Below, piece by piece: positions 45,948 to 55,320 of a stretch of 64,000 nt of DNA. How positions within the stretch are numbered: the first letter of the stretch is position 1; the number at the start of each line of letters is the position of its first letter. Source of the stretch: Streptomyces sp. Alt3 (lineage in GTDB: Bacteria > Actinomycetota > Actinomycetes > Streptomycetales > Streptomycetaceae); the NCBI RefSeq assembly GCF_030719215.1, contig NZ_CP120983.1, forward strand, positions 3,224,001 to 3,288,000, read 5' to 3'. The notes beneath the pieces were generated by a model. The model made no database searches. It saw nothing but the letters and a program-made list of their open reading frames with translations, and was not told where the DNA came from. The position numbers and the translations under genes were made by a program.

Positions 45948-46643
45948 TCAGACCAGCCGGCGCGCCGTGGCCCAGCGGGTCAGCTCGTGCCGGTTGGAGA
46001 GCTGGAGCTTGCGCAGCACCGCCGAGACGTGGGACTCCACCGTCTTCACCGAGATGAACAGCTGCTTGGCGATCTCCTTGTACGCGTATCCCCGGGCGAT
46101 CAGCCTCAGCACCTCGCGCTCGCGCTGTGTCAGCCGGTCCAGGTCCTCGTCGACCGGCGGGGCGTCCGTCGAGGCGAACGCGTCCAGGACGAATCCGGCC
46201 AGCCGCGGTGAGAACACCGCGTCGCCCTCCTGGACCCGGAAGACGGAGTCGACCAGGTCGCTTCCGGTGATCGTCTTGGTGACGTAGCCGCGGGCACCGC
46301 CACGGATGACTCCGATGACGTCCTCGGCGGCGTCCGAGACGGACAGCGCCAGGAAACGCACCGGGTTCTCGACCGCGCCCATCATCGGGGCGCAGCGCCG
46401 CAGCACCTCGACCCCGCCGCCTCCCGGGAGGTGGACGTCGAGGAGGACGACCTCGGGACGGGTCGCGGTGATCACGGTGACCGCCTGGTCGACGTCGGCG
46501 GCCTCCCCGACGACCTCGACCCCGGTCTCCTCGGTGCGGCCGATCTCGGCCTGCACCCCGGTGCGGAACATCCGGTGGTCGTCGACGAGCACGACCCGTA
46601 CCCGGCGCTCCGGGCCCCCGGTCGCTTCGGTGTTCTCCGTCAT
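45948..46643 (-). CDS. LuxR/NarL-family response regulator
   Basis: A 231-residue regulator. The receiver domain (about 15-135) has DDHRMF, the phospho-acceptor Asp in VVLLDVHLPGG and the Lys in GARGYVTKTI. The LuxR-type helix-turn-helix (about 165-230) shows LTQREREVLRLIARGYAYKE and VKTVESHVSAVLRKL-type sequence. ATGA overlap with the upstream sensor kinase gene makes them one cassette. Confidence 0.94.
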   Translation of the reverse strand: MTENTEATGGPERRVRVVLVDDHRMFRTGVQAEIGRTEETGVEVVGEAADVDQAVTVITATRPEVVLLDVHLPGGGGVEVLRRCAPMMGAVENPVRFLALSVSDAAEDVIGVIRGGARGYVTKTITGSDLVDSVFRVQEGDAVFSPRLAGFVLDAFASTDAPPVDEDLDRLTQREREVLRLIARGYAYKEIAKQLFISVKTVESHVSAVLRKLQLSNRHELTRWATARRLV

Positions 46644-47947
46644 TCGCTCGCCCTTTCCATCTCCAGTTCGACCTCCGTGCCCCCGCCGGGCACCGAACGC
46701 AGGCGCGCCGTACCGCCGTTGCGCTGCATCCGGCCGATGATCGATTCTCGTACGCCCATCCTGTCGACCGGTACGGCGTCCAGGTCGAATCCCGGCCCCC
46801 GGTCCCGCACGGAGACGAACACCGTGCGGCCCTCGACCTCCGCGAAGACCTGGACGGCGCCGCCCTCGCCACCGTACTTGGCCGCGTTGACCATCGCCTC
46901 GCGTGCGGCCTGCATCTGCGCCACCAGCCTCTCGTCGAGCGGGCAGTCGCCGACGACCACGACCTCCAGCGGGACGCCGTGCTTGTCCTCGACCTCGGCG
47001 GCGGCGCGTTTGACCGCCTCGGCGAGGTTCGACGGCTCCTCGGCCTCGTCCTTGCCCGTGCCCGAGGGGTCGTACAGCCAGTTGCGCAGCTCGCGTTCCT
47101 GGGCGCGGGCGAGCCTGCGGACCTCGCCGCCGTCGTCCGCGTTGCGCTGGATCAGGGTGAGCGTGTGCAGGACCGAGTCGTGGACGTGGGCGGCGACCTC
47201 GGCACGCTCCTGGGCGCGGATGCGCATCAGGCGTTCCTCGGAGAGGTCCTGCGTCATCCGTACGAGATAGGGGCCCGCGAGCAGCGCGATACCGGTGAGC
47301 ACGGCGATGGCGGCGGTCAGCGCGGTGCCGAGCTGGGCCGCCGAGCCGCGCACCACGATGAAGGCGGCGAGACCGAGACCGACCAGCGCGACGCCCGCGA
47401 GTCCACGTGCCAGGTGCAGCACCCGGCGACGGCGGCCGACCTCCATCCAGCGGGCCCGTCGCGCGTTGTCGGCCTGCCGCCACACCAGGACGGAACCCGC
47501 GCCGATCAGGAGTGCCGGCCAGACGTAACGGTCCGCCTTGCTCCCCATGTCGACGTTGCCGACGAAGATCATGGCGCCGACGAGCAGTGCGACCAGGGCG
47601 AAGACCTGGCCCCTGTCGGGCTTGCGGAGTCTGCGCCGGCCGTCGGGGGCGGTCTCGAAGATGGACCGCTCCACCCCGCCGGCCCCACCGGCCCCGCCCA
47701 CCCCGCCGACCCCGAGCGGCACGACGATCCAGAACACGGCGTAGAGCAGGGCGCCCAGGCCGTCCGCGAAGAACAGTCCGAGGAAGACGAACCGGACCCA
47801 GACGACGGGCAGTCCGAGGTGTCCGGCGAGCCCGCGCGCGACGCCGCCGAGCATCCGTCCGTCGGCGCTGCGGTACAGCTTGCGCGGCGCCTGCTCCTCC
47901 GGGTCCGGGGCGTGGGAGCTCGGGGCTCGGGTCGTGGCTGCTGGCAT
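46640..47947 (-). CDS. PspC-domain sensor histidine kinase
   Basis: A 435-residue kinase. An N-terminal PspC domain (about 20-80; MLGGVARGLAGHLGLPVVWVR) is followed by several membrane helices, then a HisKA_3 dimerisation region with the phospho-acceptor His in AAHVHDSVLHTLTL and a HATPase with EAMVNAAKYGG (N box) and RDRGPGFD (G box). PspC domains respond to envelope stress. Its start faces a PspC membrane-protein gene 175 bases away. The start is the ATG giving MPAATTRAPS; the frame is open further upstream. Confidence 0.93.
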   Translation of the reverse strand: MPAATTRAPSSHAPDPEEQAPRKLYRSADGRMLGGVARGLAGHLGLPVVWVRFVFLGLFFADGLGALLYAVFWIVVPLGVGGVGGAGGAGGVERSIFETAPDGRRRLRKPDRGQVFALVALLVGAMIFVGNVDMGSKADRYVWPALLIGAGSVLVWRQADNARRARWMEVGRRRRVLHLARGLAGVALVGLGLAAFIVVRGSAAQLGTALTAAIAVLTGIALLAGPYLVRMTQDLSEERLMRIRAQERAEVAAHVHDSVLHTLTLIQRNADDGGEVRRLARAQERELRNWLYDPSGTGKDEAEEPSNLAEAVKRAAAEVEDKHGVPLEVVVVGDCPLDERLVAQMQAAREAMVNAAKYGGEGGAVQVFAEVEGRTVFVSVRDRGPGFDLDAVPVDRMGVRESIIGRMQRNGGTARLRSVPGGGTEVELEMERASE

Positions 47948-48122
47948 GCCCCGATCGTCACACGTCCCGGCGGGTCGCGGCATCAGGGTCTGCCCGGACT
48001 CGACCCTGAGGACCGGGCTGCCGGGCGGACCCGGCCCCCAGAGGCCTCGGGGACGCAAAATCAGGGATCGGCCAGGGTCGTCGCGGGCCCCATGAGGGCG
48101 TACGGACCGTCACCATGGACCC

Positions 48123-49457
48123 ATGACCGTTCCCCAGGACGCCTCCCCCGGCGTCGCTCCGCCCCCCGGGCCGGGACCGCGGCTGCGACGCAGCCCCCGG
48201 CAGAAAGTGGTGGCCGGGGTGTGTGGCGGCCTCGGCCGGTACTGCGACGTGGACCCGGTGATCTTCCGGATCGTGCTCGGCGTCCTCGCGGCGACGGGCG
48301 GCATCGGCCTGATCTTCTACGGCTTCGCGTGGCTGCTCCTCCCGGTGGAGGGCGAGGACGAGAACGAGGCGCGCCGGCTGCTCTCGGGCCGGGTCGAAGG
48401 CGCTTCCCTCGTCGCGCTGCTGCTGGCCCTGGTGGGCTGCGGGCTGCTGCTGTCGATGCTGCACAACGGCGGGATGCTGGCCTTCGCCGCGATGCTGTCG
48501 CTGACCGTGGTCGGCTTCTCCGTCTGGACGCAGCACCGCAGAACGGTCCCGCCCGAGGACGTACCGGGCACGGCGGCGTACGCCCCGAAGAGCGCGGCGC
48601 ACGCCGCCGGGCACGGGGCGCCGCCCGAGGTGAAGGCGCCGCCCTCCCCGGGCAGCCCGTCCTGGTGGCGGGATCCGATCGTCAAGGACGGCACGACCGG
48701 CCCGACGGGGAGCGGCTATCTGTGGGGTCCCGCGGACGCGCTCTCCGAGGCGGCGGAGCCGGGCAGGCGCAAGGCGACCGCGGACGACCCGTTCCGTCCT
48801 CCCCACCGCGCGAAGGGCACCCGGGGCCCGCGGTCGATCGCCGGAGCCGTGTTCCTGCTCGCCCTGGTCGCGGGCGGCCTGGGGACGGGGCTGAGCTGGG
48901 AGGCCCATCCGCTGGGGACGAGTCTGCAGATCGGGCTCGCCGCCGCTCTGGGGGTGTTCGGCCTCGGCCTGCTGGTCGCGTCGGTCCTCGGCAGGACCGG
49001 CTTCGGAACGATCGTGCTGGCCATGATCACGGCCGGTCTGCTGGCGGGCGCCTCCGCCATCCCGCGGGACATCGGCACCGACTGGGTCCGCGAGGAGTGG
49101 CGCCCGGCCTCGGTGGCCACGGTCCGTCCGGAGTACAGACTCGACACCGGCATCGCGAAGCTCGACCTCTCCCGCATCACCGTGCCTGAGGGCGAGACGC
49201 TGCGCACCCGCGTCCAGGTCGCGGCGGGCCGCGCGCTCGTCGTCGTGCCCGCGGGGGTGACGGTGGAGGTGGACGCCGAAGCGGGCCTCGGCGACATCAG
49301 GTTCCCCACGGACCTGCGCAAGGGTGTGGACATCGCCGCCGACCGGCACACCCGGCGCACCCTCGGGCCCGCGGAGAACAGCGAGCCCGCCGGGACCCTC
49401 GAGCTGGGCATGGGAATCGGCGTCGGACAGTTGGAGGTCACCCGTGCCGCGTCATGA
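48123..49457 (+). CDS. PspC-domain membrane protein with LiaF-like C-terminus
   Basis: A 444-residue protein. PspC domain near residues 22-85 (VVAGVCGGLGRYCDVDPVIFR). Five or so membrane helices follow, split by a Pro/Gly-rich loop. The last 100 residues (LDTGIAKLDLSRITVPEGE, VVVPAGVTVEVDAEAGLGDI) form a beta-rich repeat like the LiaF/DUF2154 stress-sensor domain. Divergent from a PspC-type sensor kinase, so likely its target or co-sensor. The next small gene overlaps its end by 14 bases. Confidence 0.88.
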   Translation: MTVPQDASPGVAPPPGPGPRLRRSPRQKVVAGVCGGLGRYCDVDPVIFRIVLGVLAATGGIGLIFYGFAWLLLPVEGEDENEARRLLSGRVEGASLVALLLALVGCGLLLSMLHNGGMLAFAAMLSLTVVGFSVWTQHRRTVPPEDVPGTAAYAPKSAAHAAGHGAPPEVKAPPSPGSPSWWRDPIVKDGTTGPTGSGYLWGPADALSEAAEPGRRKATADDPFRPPHRAKGTRGPRSIAGAVFLLALVAGGLGTGLSWEAHPLGTSLQIGLAAALGVFGLGLLVASVLGRTGFGTIVLAMITAGLLAGASAIPRDIGTDWVREEWRPASVATVRPEYRLDTGIAKLDLSRITVPEGETLRTRVQVAAGRALVVVPAGVTVEVDAEAGLGDIRFPTDLRKGVDIAADRHTRRTLGPAENSEPAGTLELGMGIGVGQLEVTRAAS

Positions 49458-49692
49458 GTTCCGGCCCGGCCGCGCGGTGGCGGGCCTCGTCATGCTGACC
49501 CTGGCGGGCGGCTACGCGGCGGACGCGGCTGGTGCCTGGAACGCCCCGTGGGCGTTCTTCGCCCCCGTGTTCCTCGGCGGCCTGTGGCTGGCGGCCACGG
49601 CGACCTGGGTGAGCTATCGGGCGCGGCGGCGGCAGGCGAGGCGGGCGTCGGCGGAGAACTCGTCGGCGCCCGGTTCGACCCGGGTGCACTGA
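49444..49692 (+). CDS. Small two-helix membrane protein
   Basis: An 82-residue protein starting at GTG inside the end of the PspC gene. Two hydrophobic segments (AVAGLVMLTLAGGYAADAAG and FFAPVFLGGLWLAATATWV) and a basic tail RARRRQARR. Overlap shows coupled translation with the PspC/LiaF-like protein. Function unknown. Confidence 0.78.
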   Translation: MPRHEFRPGRAVAGLVMLTLAGGYAADAAGAWNAPWAFFAPVFLGGLWLAATATWVSYRARRRQARRASAENSSAPGSTRVH

Positions 49693-49812
49693 CCACCGCC
49701 GGGCGGGCCGGATCAGCCGATCACCGGAGGCCTGCCGGGAGTTCGGCCGGTGCCCGCCCCGAAGGTGTCGACGACCACGCGGCAGGACCGGCCCCGTCCC
49801 TGTGCGGCGCCC

Positions 49813-50322
49813 TCAGATCCGCACGCGGCGTCGCTGCCCCCTCAGCGCGTCCACCGACCAGTAGGACGCGCCGGCGAGCAGCAGCGGCAGCCAGGCCATG
49901 AGGTAGACCAGGTCGTTGCCGTAGTAGTACGGCTCGGTCTGCCAGCTCACGGTCAGCCACAGGCTCAGCGAGATCAGCGCCCCGCCGAGTGCCGCGAGCC
50001 GGGCCCACAGCCCGGCCAGGGTGCCGAGGCCGACGAGGAGCTCACCGATCGCGATGGCGTAACCGAAGCCCTCGGGACTCTTGAGGGCGAGGTCCACGAG
50101 GCCCGGGATCGCCGCGGCGTCGCGTACGGCGTGCATCGTCTCGCCGATGGAACCCGCCCCGCTCGCCGACAGGAACGCGCTGTCGGTCAGCTTGTCGAGC
50201 CCGGCGTAGACGAATGTGACGCCGAGGAAGATCCGCAGGGGCAGGAGTGCGTACTCCCCCGCCCGGTCCCTGAGACTTCTCGGCTCGTCCAGCCCGTAGG
50301 AACCGCCCCTGTACCCGTGCAT
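49813..50322 (-). CDS. DoxX-family membrane protein
   Basis: A 169-residue protein with four helices and the DoxX signature (LPLRIFLGVTFVYAGLDKL, GYAIAIGELLVGLGTLAG, YLMAWLPLLLAGA). DoxX-like proteins are linked to thiol or quinone redox in actinobacteria. The ATG (MHGYRGGSYG) is eight bases after GGAG; a longer frame upstream is less likely. Confidence 0.88.
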   Translation of the reverse strand: MHGYRGGSYGLDEPRSLRDRAGEYALLPLRIFLGVTFVYAGLDKLTDSAFLSASGAGSIGETMHAVRDAAAIPGLVDLALKSPEGFGYAIAIGELLVGLGTLAGLWARLAALGGALISLSLWLTVSWQTEPYYYGNDLVYLMAWLPLLLAGASYWSVDALRGQRRRVRI

Positions 50323-50397
50323 CACCGCTCCGCCTTCCGTTGGCCTTCGGACAGACCATACGTACGCCGGTTCGGGGCCGCTCACCGGGTGTACGGC

Positions 50398-51666
50398 TCA
50401 GTCCATGACATCGACGACGCAGGCGTTCGTCTCCACGCCCGCGGCCGTGACCACCTGTACCTCGACGGCACCCGGTTCCACCTCGACCGGTACGGGGACG
50501 GTGAGCACGGTGTCCGCCGGGTTGGCGAAGCCTCCGGTGACCGGGATGAGGGGTACGTGCACGTGCACCCGCCCGATCCTGACGACGACCCGCGCCAGCC
50601 GGTCGGGGCTGCCCGCGCCGGGCGGTACGAAGCCCGCGCCACGGATCTCGATGTCGTCGCCGGTACGGATCGGGGCGTCGAGGTCCCCCGCCTCCCTGGC
50701 CCGGACCACGGACAGGATGACCGGCCGGCCACCCTCCGCGTACTTGCCGGCGAAGTACGTCGCAGCCGAGACGGCCACCAGGACGGCCAGGCCCCACGGC
50801 AGGTCGGGAAGTTGCTCCGGGCGGCGGGCCAGGCGGACCGCGGCGAAGAGTACGGCGACGGTGCTGACCAGCACGTACTGCACATCGGTGAAGCTTCCGC
50901 GCCCGGAGTCGTCGGTCAGCAGGTCGGCGGCGCGCGGCCGGTCGGCGCGGAGCTTCTGCAGCCGCTGGGACAGCACGCGCACGGTCACCACGCGGCGCAC
51001 GACGACGGCGACGGCGCTCACCAGCGCGAGCACCGTCAGGATGCCGGCCGAGCGGACCAGGTCCAGGCCCTCGATCAGGGCGTCACGGTCCGCGTGGTCG
51101 GACGCCCCGGCCAGTTGCAGCGCGAGGACGAGCACGGCGAAGACGGCGAGCAGCACCCAGGAGGCGGCGACGGTGCGCGAGGTGGAGAGCCGGTTGTCCT
51201 CGCCGATCAGCGGGGCGAGGAGGCCGCCGCGGGCCCGGTGTACGCGGGCGGCGCCGGTCAGCAGGCCCGCGGTCACGCACGCGGCGATCAGTCCCGCGGT
51301 GCGGGCCGTGGACCAGCCGGCCCCGATGGCGGTGACGGCCTCGCCGACGAGCAGCAGGGTGACACCGCCCCAGACCACGGTCAGGGTGCGCAGCCAGAGG
51401 GTGTGGAGCCAGGCGTCACCGGCCTCGCGGCTGCGTTCGGCGACGGCGCGGGCCGACTCGGTCAGCTCGTCCGACACCCACTGCCGGGACGCGGAGACGG
51501 ACTGGGCGACCGCACCGGGCAGGCCCTGCCCGGCGGCGAGTTCGTCCCGCTTGGTGAGGAAGGCCGCCACGGCCCGCCGATGGCCTTCGCGTGCTCCGTG
51601 CGGGCAGTCGCCGCACGTACAGCCACCGCCGTGCGCGCTTTTCGCCCTCGCCTCGTCCAACGCCAC
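50398..51666 (-). CDS. Membrane protein with Cys-rich N-terminus and beta-sandwich-like C-terminus
   Basis: A protein of about 422 residues I do not recognise. Cys16, Cys18 and Cys21 (GGCTCGDCPHG) could bind metal. Residues 90-290 hold about six to eight hydrophobic segments. The last 120 residues (DDIEIRGAGFVPPG, VPVPVEVEPGAVEVQVVT) read like an IPT/TIG-type sandwich domain. GTG 51666 follows GGGAAAGG at a long distance; TTG 51702 is an alternative. Divergent or separate from the methyltransferase upstream. Confidence 0.7.
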   Translation of the reverse strand: MALDEARAKSAHGGGCTCGDCPHGAREGHRRAVAAFLTKRDELAAGQGLPGAVAQSVSASRQWVSDELTESARAVAERSREAGDAWLHTLWLRTLTVVWGGVTLLLVGEAVTAIGAGWSTARTAGLIAACVTAGLLTGAARVHRARGGLLAPLIGEDNRLSTSRTVAASWVLLAVFAVLVLALQLAGASDHADRDALIEGLDLVRSAGILTVLALVSAVAVVVRRVVTVRVLSQRLQKLRADRPRAADLLTDDSGRGSFTDVQYVLVSTVAVLFAAVRLARRPEQLPDLPWGLAVLVAVSAATYFAGKYAEGGRPVILSVVRAREAGDLDAPIRTGDDIEIRGAGFVPPGAGSPDRLARVVVRIGRVHVHVPLIPVTGGFANPADTVLTVPVPVEVEPGAVEVQVVTAAGVETNACVVDVMD

Positions 51667-51795
51667 GGAGAACGCCGCCCTTTCCCACCCTGATCGAATC
51701 AACTCGCCGCCTATTTCTGCGAATTGTGCCGTACGGAGCAGGCCCGCACCGCATCGGGGCGGACCGGGGGCGCATGTCGAGGAAATGTGCGATTC

Positions 51796-52551
51796 TCAGG
51801 CGCTGAGCACGAGGTAGGCGAGGCCCAGCGTCCCCCGGTATCCGCCGTAGTAACCGGTGCGGCGCGCGTCGACGGCCTCGGTCACCGCGGCGTGCAGCCG
51901 GTGCCCCGGGTTGGCCGACGCCCAGCGCTCCCCGCGCCCGATGTTGGCGGCGGACTCGAAGAGGTCCCACTCGCGCCGGTCGGCGACGGTCACCTGGAGC
52001 GGCCTGAGCCCCGCGGCCTCCGCCTGCCGGATCAGCTCCAGGAGCGAGCCGAAGTCGTCCGGTTCCGCGCCGAGGCCCTCCAACGCGGCGGGCGAGGGCT
52101 CGCGCTCCCAGAAGCCGTCGCCGAACAGCACCCTCCCGCCGGGGCGTACGGCCGCGCGCAGGGCACCGAGCGCGTCCGGGGTGCCGCCGGGCCACGCGTG
52201 CGAGGAACCGATGGAGACGGCCAGGTCGTAGCCACCCTCCGTATGTTCGGCGGCCGGGACCTCGTGGAACCTCACCCGGTCACCGATCCCCCGCCCCTCC
52301 GCGAGCCGCACACCCCGCGCCACGGCTTCCGGGTCGGTCTCGATGCCGTCCCCGGTGGATCCGGGTGCCGCTTCGACCAGGCGCATCAACAGCTCGCCCC
52401 AGCCGCTGCCGAAGTCGGCGATCCGGGCGCCGGCAGCGGGTGCGCAGCCGGCGATCAGCTGGGCGGCGTGTTCCTCGGAGAGCGGTGTGTTCCACGTGAG
52501 GCGGTCGTTCCCGGGGGCGGACATGAGGGCGCGGATCTCTTCGGCGGACAT
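51796..52551 (-). CDS. SAM-dependent methyltransferase
   Basis: A class I methyltransferase of 251 residues. Motif I is IADFGSGWGELLMRL near residue 44, an acidic residue ends strand 2 (GIETDPEAV), and post-motif I-II regions DLAVSIGSSHAW and RPGGRVLFGDGFWE follow. Similar proteins are small-molecule methyltransferases; substrate unknown. Stands alone upstream of guaA's 3' side. Confidence 0.86.
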   Translation of the reverse strand: MSAEEIRALMSAPGNDRLTWNTPLSEEHAAQLIAGCAPAAGARIADFGSGWGELLMRLVEAAPGSTGDGIETDPEAVARGVRLAEGRGIGDRVRFHEVPAAEHTEGGYDLAVSIGSSHAWPGGTPDALGALRAAVRPGGRVLFGDGFWEREPSPAALEGLGAEPDDFGSLLELIRQAEAAGLRPLQVTVADRREWDLFESAANIGRGERWASANPGHRLHAAVTEAVDARRTGYYGGYRGTLGLAYLVLSA

Positions 52552-52763
52552 GCGCGTCAGCCTGGCACGTCAGCTCCGCGACGGACCAGGCGTTTTACCG
52601 CCCCCGGTCACCTGCCCCGGTGGTGGACCAGTGGTAGATCCCCGTGAGGACCGCCTCGACGGGACGAGGCGCCCGTCGATCAGCTCCGTGTGCCGCGGAT
52701 ACGCCGATGCCGCCGCCCGGACGAATGGGCGACGGCATCGGCACCGACCTCAGGGAGCGGGGG

Positions 52764-54350
52764 TCACTCCCACTCGATCGTCCCCGGCGGCTTGCTCGTC
52801 ACGTCGAGCACCACGCGGTTGACGTCGGCCACCTCGTTGGTGATGCGGGTGGAGATCTTCGCCAGCGTCTCGTACGGCAGGCGCGACCAGTCGGCGGTCA
52901 TGGCGTCCTCGGACGAGACCGGGCGCAGCACGATCGGGTGGCCGTAGGTGCGGCCGTCACCCTGGACGCCGACGCTCCGGACGTCCGCGAGCAGGACCAC
53001 GGGGCACTGCCAGATGTCGCGGTCCAGACCGGCGGCGGTCAGCTCCTCGCGGGCGATGGCGTCGGCCTCGCGCAGCAGGTCGAGCCGCTCCTTGGTGACG
53101 TCGCCGACGATACGGATGCCGAGGCCGGGGCCGGGGAACGGCTGCCGCTGGACGATCTCCTCAGGCAGGCCGAGCTCCTGGCCGACCATCCGGACCTCGT
53201 CCTTGAACAGCTGGCGCAGCGGCTCGACGAGCTGGAACTCGATGTCGTCGGGGAGCCCGCCCACGTTGTGGTGGGACTTGATGTTGGCGGTGCCGGTACC
53301 GCCGCCGGACTCGACGACGTCCGGGTAGAGGGTGCCCTGGACGAGGAACGCGACCTCGGGGCCTTCCTCCTGGAGGATCTCCAGCTGGGCCTGCTCGAAG
53401 ACGCGGATGAACTCGCGGCCGATGATCTTCCGCTTCTGCTCCGGGTCGGACACACCGGCCAGGGCGTCGAGGAAGCGCTTCTCCGCGTCGACGACCACCA
53501 GCTTCGCGCCGGTCGCGGCGACGAAGTCCTTCTCGACCTGCTCGGTCTCGCCCTTGCGCATCAGGCCGTGGTCGACGTAGACGCAGGTGAGCTGGGAACC
53601 GATGGCCTTCTGCACGAGGGCCGCGGCGACCGCGGAGTCCACGCCGCCGGAGAGGCCGCAGATCGCGCGCCTGTCGCCGACCTGCTCGCGGATCAGAGCG
53701 ACCTGCTCCTCGACGACGTTGGTGGTCGTCCAGGTGGGCTCGATGCCCGCACCGCGGTAGAGGAAGTGCTCCAGGACCTGCTGGCCGTAGGTCGAGTGCA
53801 TGACCTCCGGGTGGTACTGGACGCCGTAGAGCTTCTTCTCGTCGTTCTCGAAGGCGGCGACCGGGACGACGTCCGTGGACGCGGTCACGGTGAAGCCCTC
53901 GGGGGCGGCGGAGCAGGCGTCGCCGTGCGACATCCAGACCGGCTGCTCGGTGGGCGTGCCCTCGAAGAGGGTGGAGCCCGCCTTGGAGACGGCGAGGGAG
54001 GTGCGGCCGTACTCGCGCGCGCCGTTGTCGTCGACCGTGCCGCCGAGGGTGGTGGCCATCAGCTGGAAGCCGTAGCACATGCCGAAGACCGGGACACCGG
54101 CCTCGAAGAGCGCGCGGTCGAGACTGGGCGCGCCCTCCGCGTACACCGAGGACGGGCCGCCGGAGAGGATGATCGCCCGCGGATTCTTGGCCAGCATCTC
54201 GGCCACCGGCATGGTGGACGGGACGATCTCGCTGTAGACCCGCGCCTCACGGACACGGCGGGCGATGAGCTGGGCGTACTGGGCGCCGAAGTCGACAACC
54301 AGGACGACGTCGGTCGTGGTGTCGGGGGCGGCGGGGGGTGCTGCTGGCAC
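52764..54350 (-). CDS. guaA: GMP synthase (glutamine-hydrolysing)
   Basis: Converts XMP to GMP, 528 residues. The class I amidotransferase domain has the nucleophile Cys92 in [10 protein letters not shown] and the His-Glu pair in QYHPEVMHS. The ATP pyrophosphatase domain has the P-loop [14 protein letters not shown], then the dimerisation domain with [13 protein letters not shown] and a KPPGTIEWE end. GTG 54350 is nine bases after GGAAGG. Divergent from the chorismate mutase leader region. Confidence 0.97.
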   Translation of the reverse strand: MPAAPPAAPDTTTDVVLVVDFGAQYAQLIARRVREARVYSEIVPSTMPVAEMLAKNPRAIILSGGPSSVYAEGAPSLDRALFEAGVPVFGMCYGFQLMATTLGGTVDDNGAREYGRTSLAVSKAGSTLFEGTPTEQPVWMSHGDACSAAPEGFTVTASTDVVPVAAFENDEKKLYGVQYHPEVMHSTYGQQVLEHFLYRGAGIEPTWTTTNVVEEQVALIREQVGDRRAICGLSGGVDSAVAAALVQKAIGSQLTCVYVDHGLMRKGETEQVEKDFVAATGAKLVVVDAEKRFLDALAGVSDPEQKRKIIGREFIRVFEQAQLEILQEEGPEVAFLVQGTLYPDVVESGGGTGTANIKSHHNVGGLPDDIEFQLVEPLRQLFKDEVRMVGQELGLPEEIVQRQPFPGPGLGIRIVGDVTKERLDLLREADAIAREELTAAGLDRDIWQCPVVLLADVRSVGVQGDGRTYGHPIVLRPVSSEDAMTADWSRLPYETLAKISTRITNEVADVNRVVLDVTSKPPGTIEWE

Positions 54351-54451
54351 GGGGCGGCCTTCCGGCGGTGGAGAGGGGGTCGGTCCTCCCAATTCTACCG
54401 GCCGTGGGACATCGCCCCGCCGGGCTCCCGTCTCACCATCCGGGCCCTGCG

Positions 54452-54481
54452 TGGACCCGGCGCCCGGGCGGGGTCCATACT
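54452..54481 (+). promoter_or_regulatory. Promoter of the chorismate mutase leader
   Basis: TGGACC (54452-54457), 18 bases, CATACT (54476-54481), close to TTGACC and TATACT. The leader-peptide ATG begins six bases after the -10 box, so the leader peptide would be translated from a leaderless transcript. Confidence 0.6.
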
Positions 54482-54487
54482 TGCCGC

Positions 54488-54559
54488 ATGCGTCAGCACA
54501 CGATCTTCGTCTTTACCTATGGCACCCGGCCCGCCGGCTGCCATGGTCGTGCTGCTTGA
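54488..54559 (+). CDS. Probable Phe/Tyr leader peptide for chorismate mutase attenuation
   Basis: A 23-residue open frame (starts [12 protein letters not shown], ends in TGA). FVFTY packs two Phe and one Tyr into five codons, fitting a gene of Phe/Tyr synthesis. The ATG is at the expected transcription start. A strong stem-loop follows 26 bases after the stop and the chorismate mutase gene 107 bases after it. Ribosome stalling at Phe/Tyr codons could alter folding of the leader. Inference from layout; no proof of expression. Confidence 0.6.
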   Translation: MRQHTIFVFTYGTRPAGCHGRAA

Positions 54560-54585
54560 GCAACTGACAAGCAACTTCTCCAAGG

Positions 54586-54611
54586 CGCCCCGGGCCGACA
54601 GGCCCGGGGCG
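54586..54611 (+). terminator. Attenuator-type terminator before chorismate mutase
   Basis: A perfect 11-base-pair G+C stem (CGCCCCGGGCC, loop GACA, GGCCCGGGGCG), ahead of the chorismate mutase gene. Its arms can pair with other G+C-rich leader sequence (for example CTTGAGCAA downstream of the peptide is free to compete), as expected for an attenuator. Confidence 0.65.
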
Positions 54612-54666
54612 TTCTGGCGTTCCGGGCCTGTCGCTCCGGGGGCCCCAGCCCCACCGGGAGTCACAG

Positions 54667-54969
54667 ATGACCAGCACCGCCCCCACGAAGACGGCCGCCG
54701 AGCGGACCGGCGCGCACACCGACGAGGCGGCGTCCCTGATCGGGGGCGCCCGGACGCGCATCGACGCGCTGGACGACCGGATCATCGGTCTCGTACAGGA
54801 ACGGATGGCCGTCTCGGCGGTGATCCAGGAGGCGAGGATCACGTCCGGCGGCCGCCGGGTGAACCTCTCCAGGGAGATGGATGTCCTCAGCCACTACAGC
54901 GACGCCCTGGGCAAGCCGGGCACGGCCCTCGCCATGACGCTGCTGGAGCTGTGCCGCGGCCGGGTGTGA
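54667..54969 (+). CDS. Chorismate mutase, AroQ type
   Basis: A 100-residue all-helical chorismate mutase that makes prephenate from chorismate for Phe and Tyr. ARTRIDALDDRIIGLVQERMAVS is helix 1 with the catalytic Arg and Asp, and the closing TLLELCRGRV is typical for short stand-alone AroQ proteins. GGGAG is six bases before the ATG. The leader upstream shows attenuation features. The last codons fall in the first unit of a 24-base tandem repeat. Confidence 0.9.
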   Translation: MTSTAPTKTAAERTGAHTDEAASLIGGARTRIDALDDRIIGLVQERMAVSAVIQEARITSGGRRVNLSREMDVLSHYSDALGKPGTALAMTLLELCRGRV

Positions 54970-55027
54970 CGTTTGGGAAGCGGCCGGGCGCGACGTCCGG
55001 GGAGCGGCCGGGTGTGACCCACGGGAA
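54956..55027. repeat. 24-base tandem repeat across the end of chorismate mutase
   Basis: Three units start at 54956, 54980 and 55004 (pattern GCGGCCGGGYGYGAC, then a nine-base part ending GGGRA). The first unit includes the last codons and stop of the chorismate mutase gene. The units are about 80-90% alike. Confidence 0.85.
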
Positions 55028-55320
55028 GGCTGTACGGCCGCACCCGCGTTCGGGCCCCGTCTCACCCGTACGGCGCGTGACCGGCCCCCGGACCGCTTCG
55101 TTGGTCCGGGTGTCCGTGCCAGCCAGGGGCGGCGACGACAGAATCCACGCGTGGCTCCGCCGGGACGTGTGACGTACCCCAGGTGCGTCGTGGGACCACG
55201 GTCCGGCGTGTGTGACCGGGCGGCAGGGGACAGCGGTCCGGTCACCCATGCGGTCGGCCCCGGTGACGCCCGGGACCGGCCGCCTTCGGTCCGCCGTGGA
55301 CGACGGGCCCCGGACGGGCC
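55028..55320. other. Intergenic stretch without gene
   Basis: Between chorismate mutase with its repeats and the convergent LAXTG protein gene. G+C-rich, with CCGGACC/GGTCCGG inverted pieces near 55090-55115 that may help termination. No supported coding frame. Confidence 0.45.

Noticed and set aside
54564..54578. Fourth PafBC-like element (TTGTCAGTT on the minus strand)
   Set aside because: One mismatch in the upstream part and no TAnnnT after eight bases.
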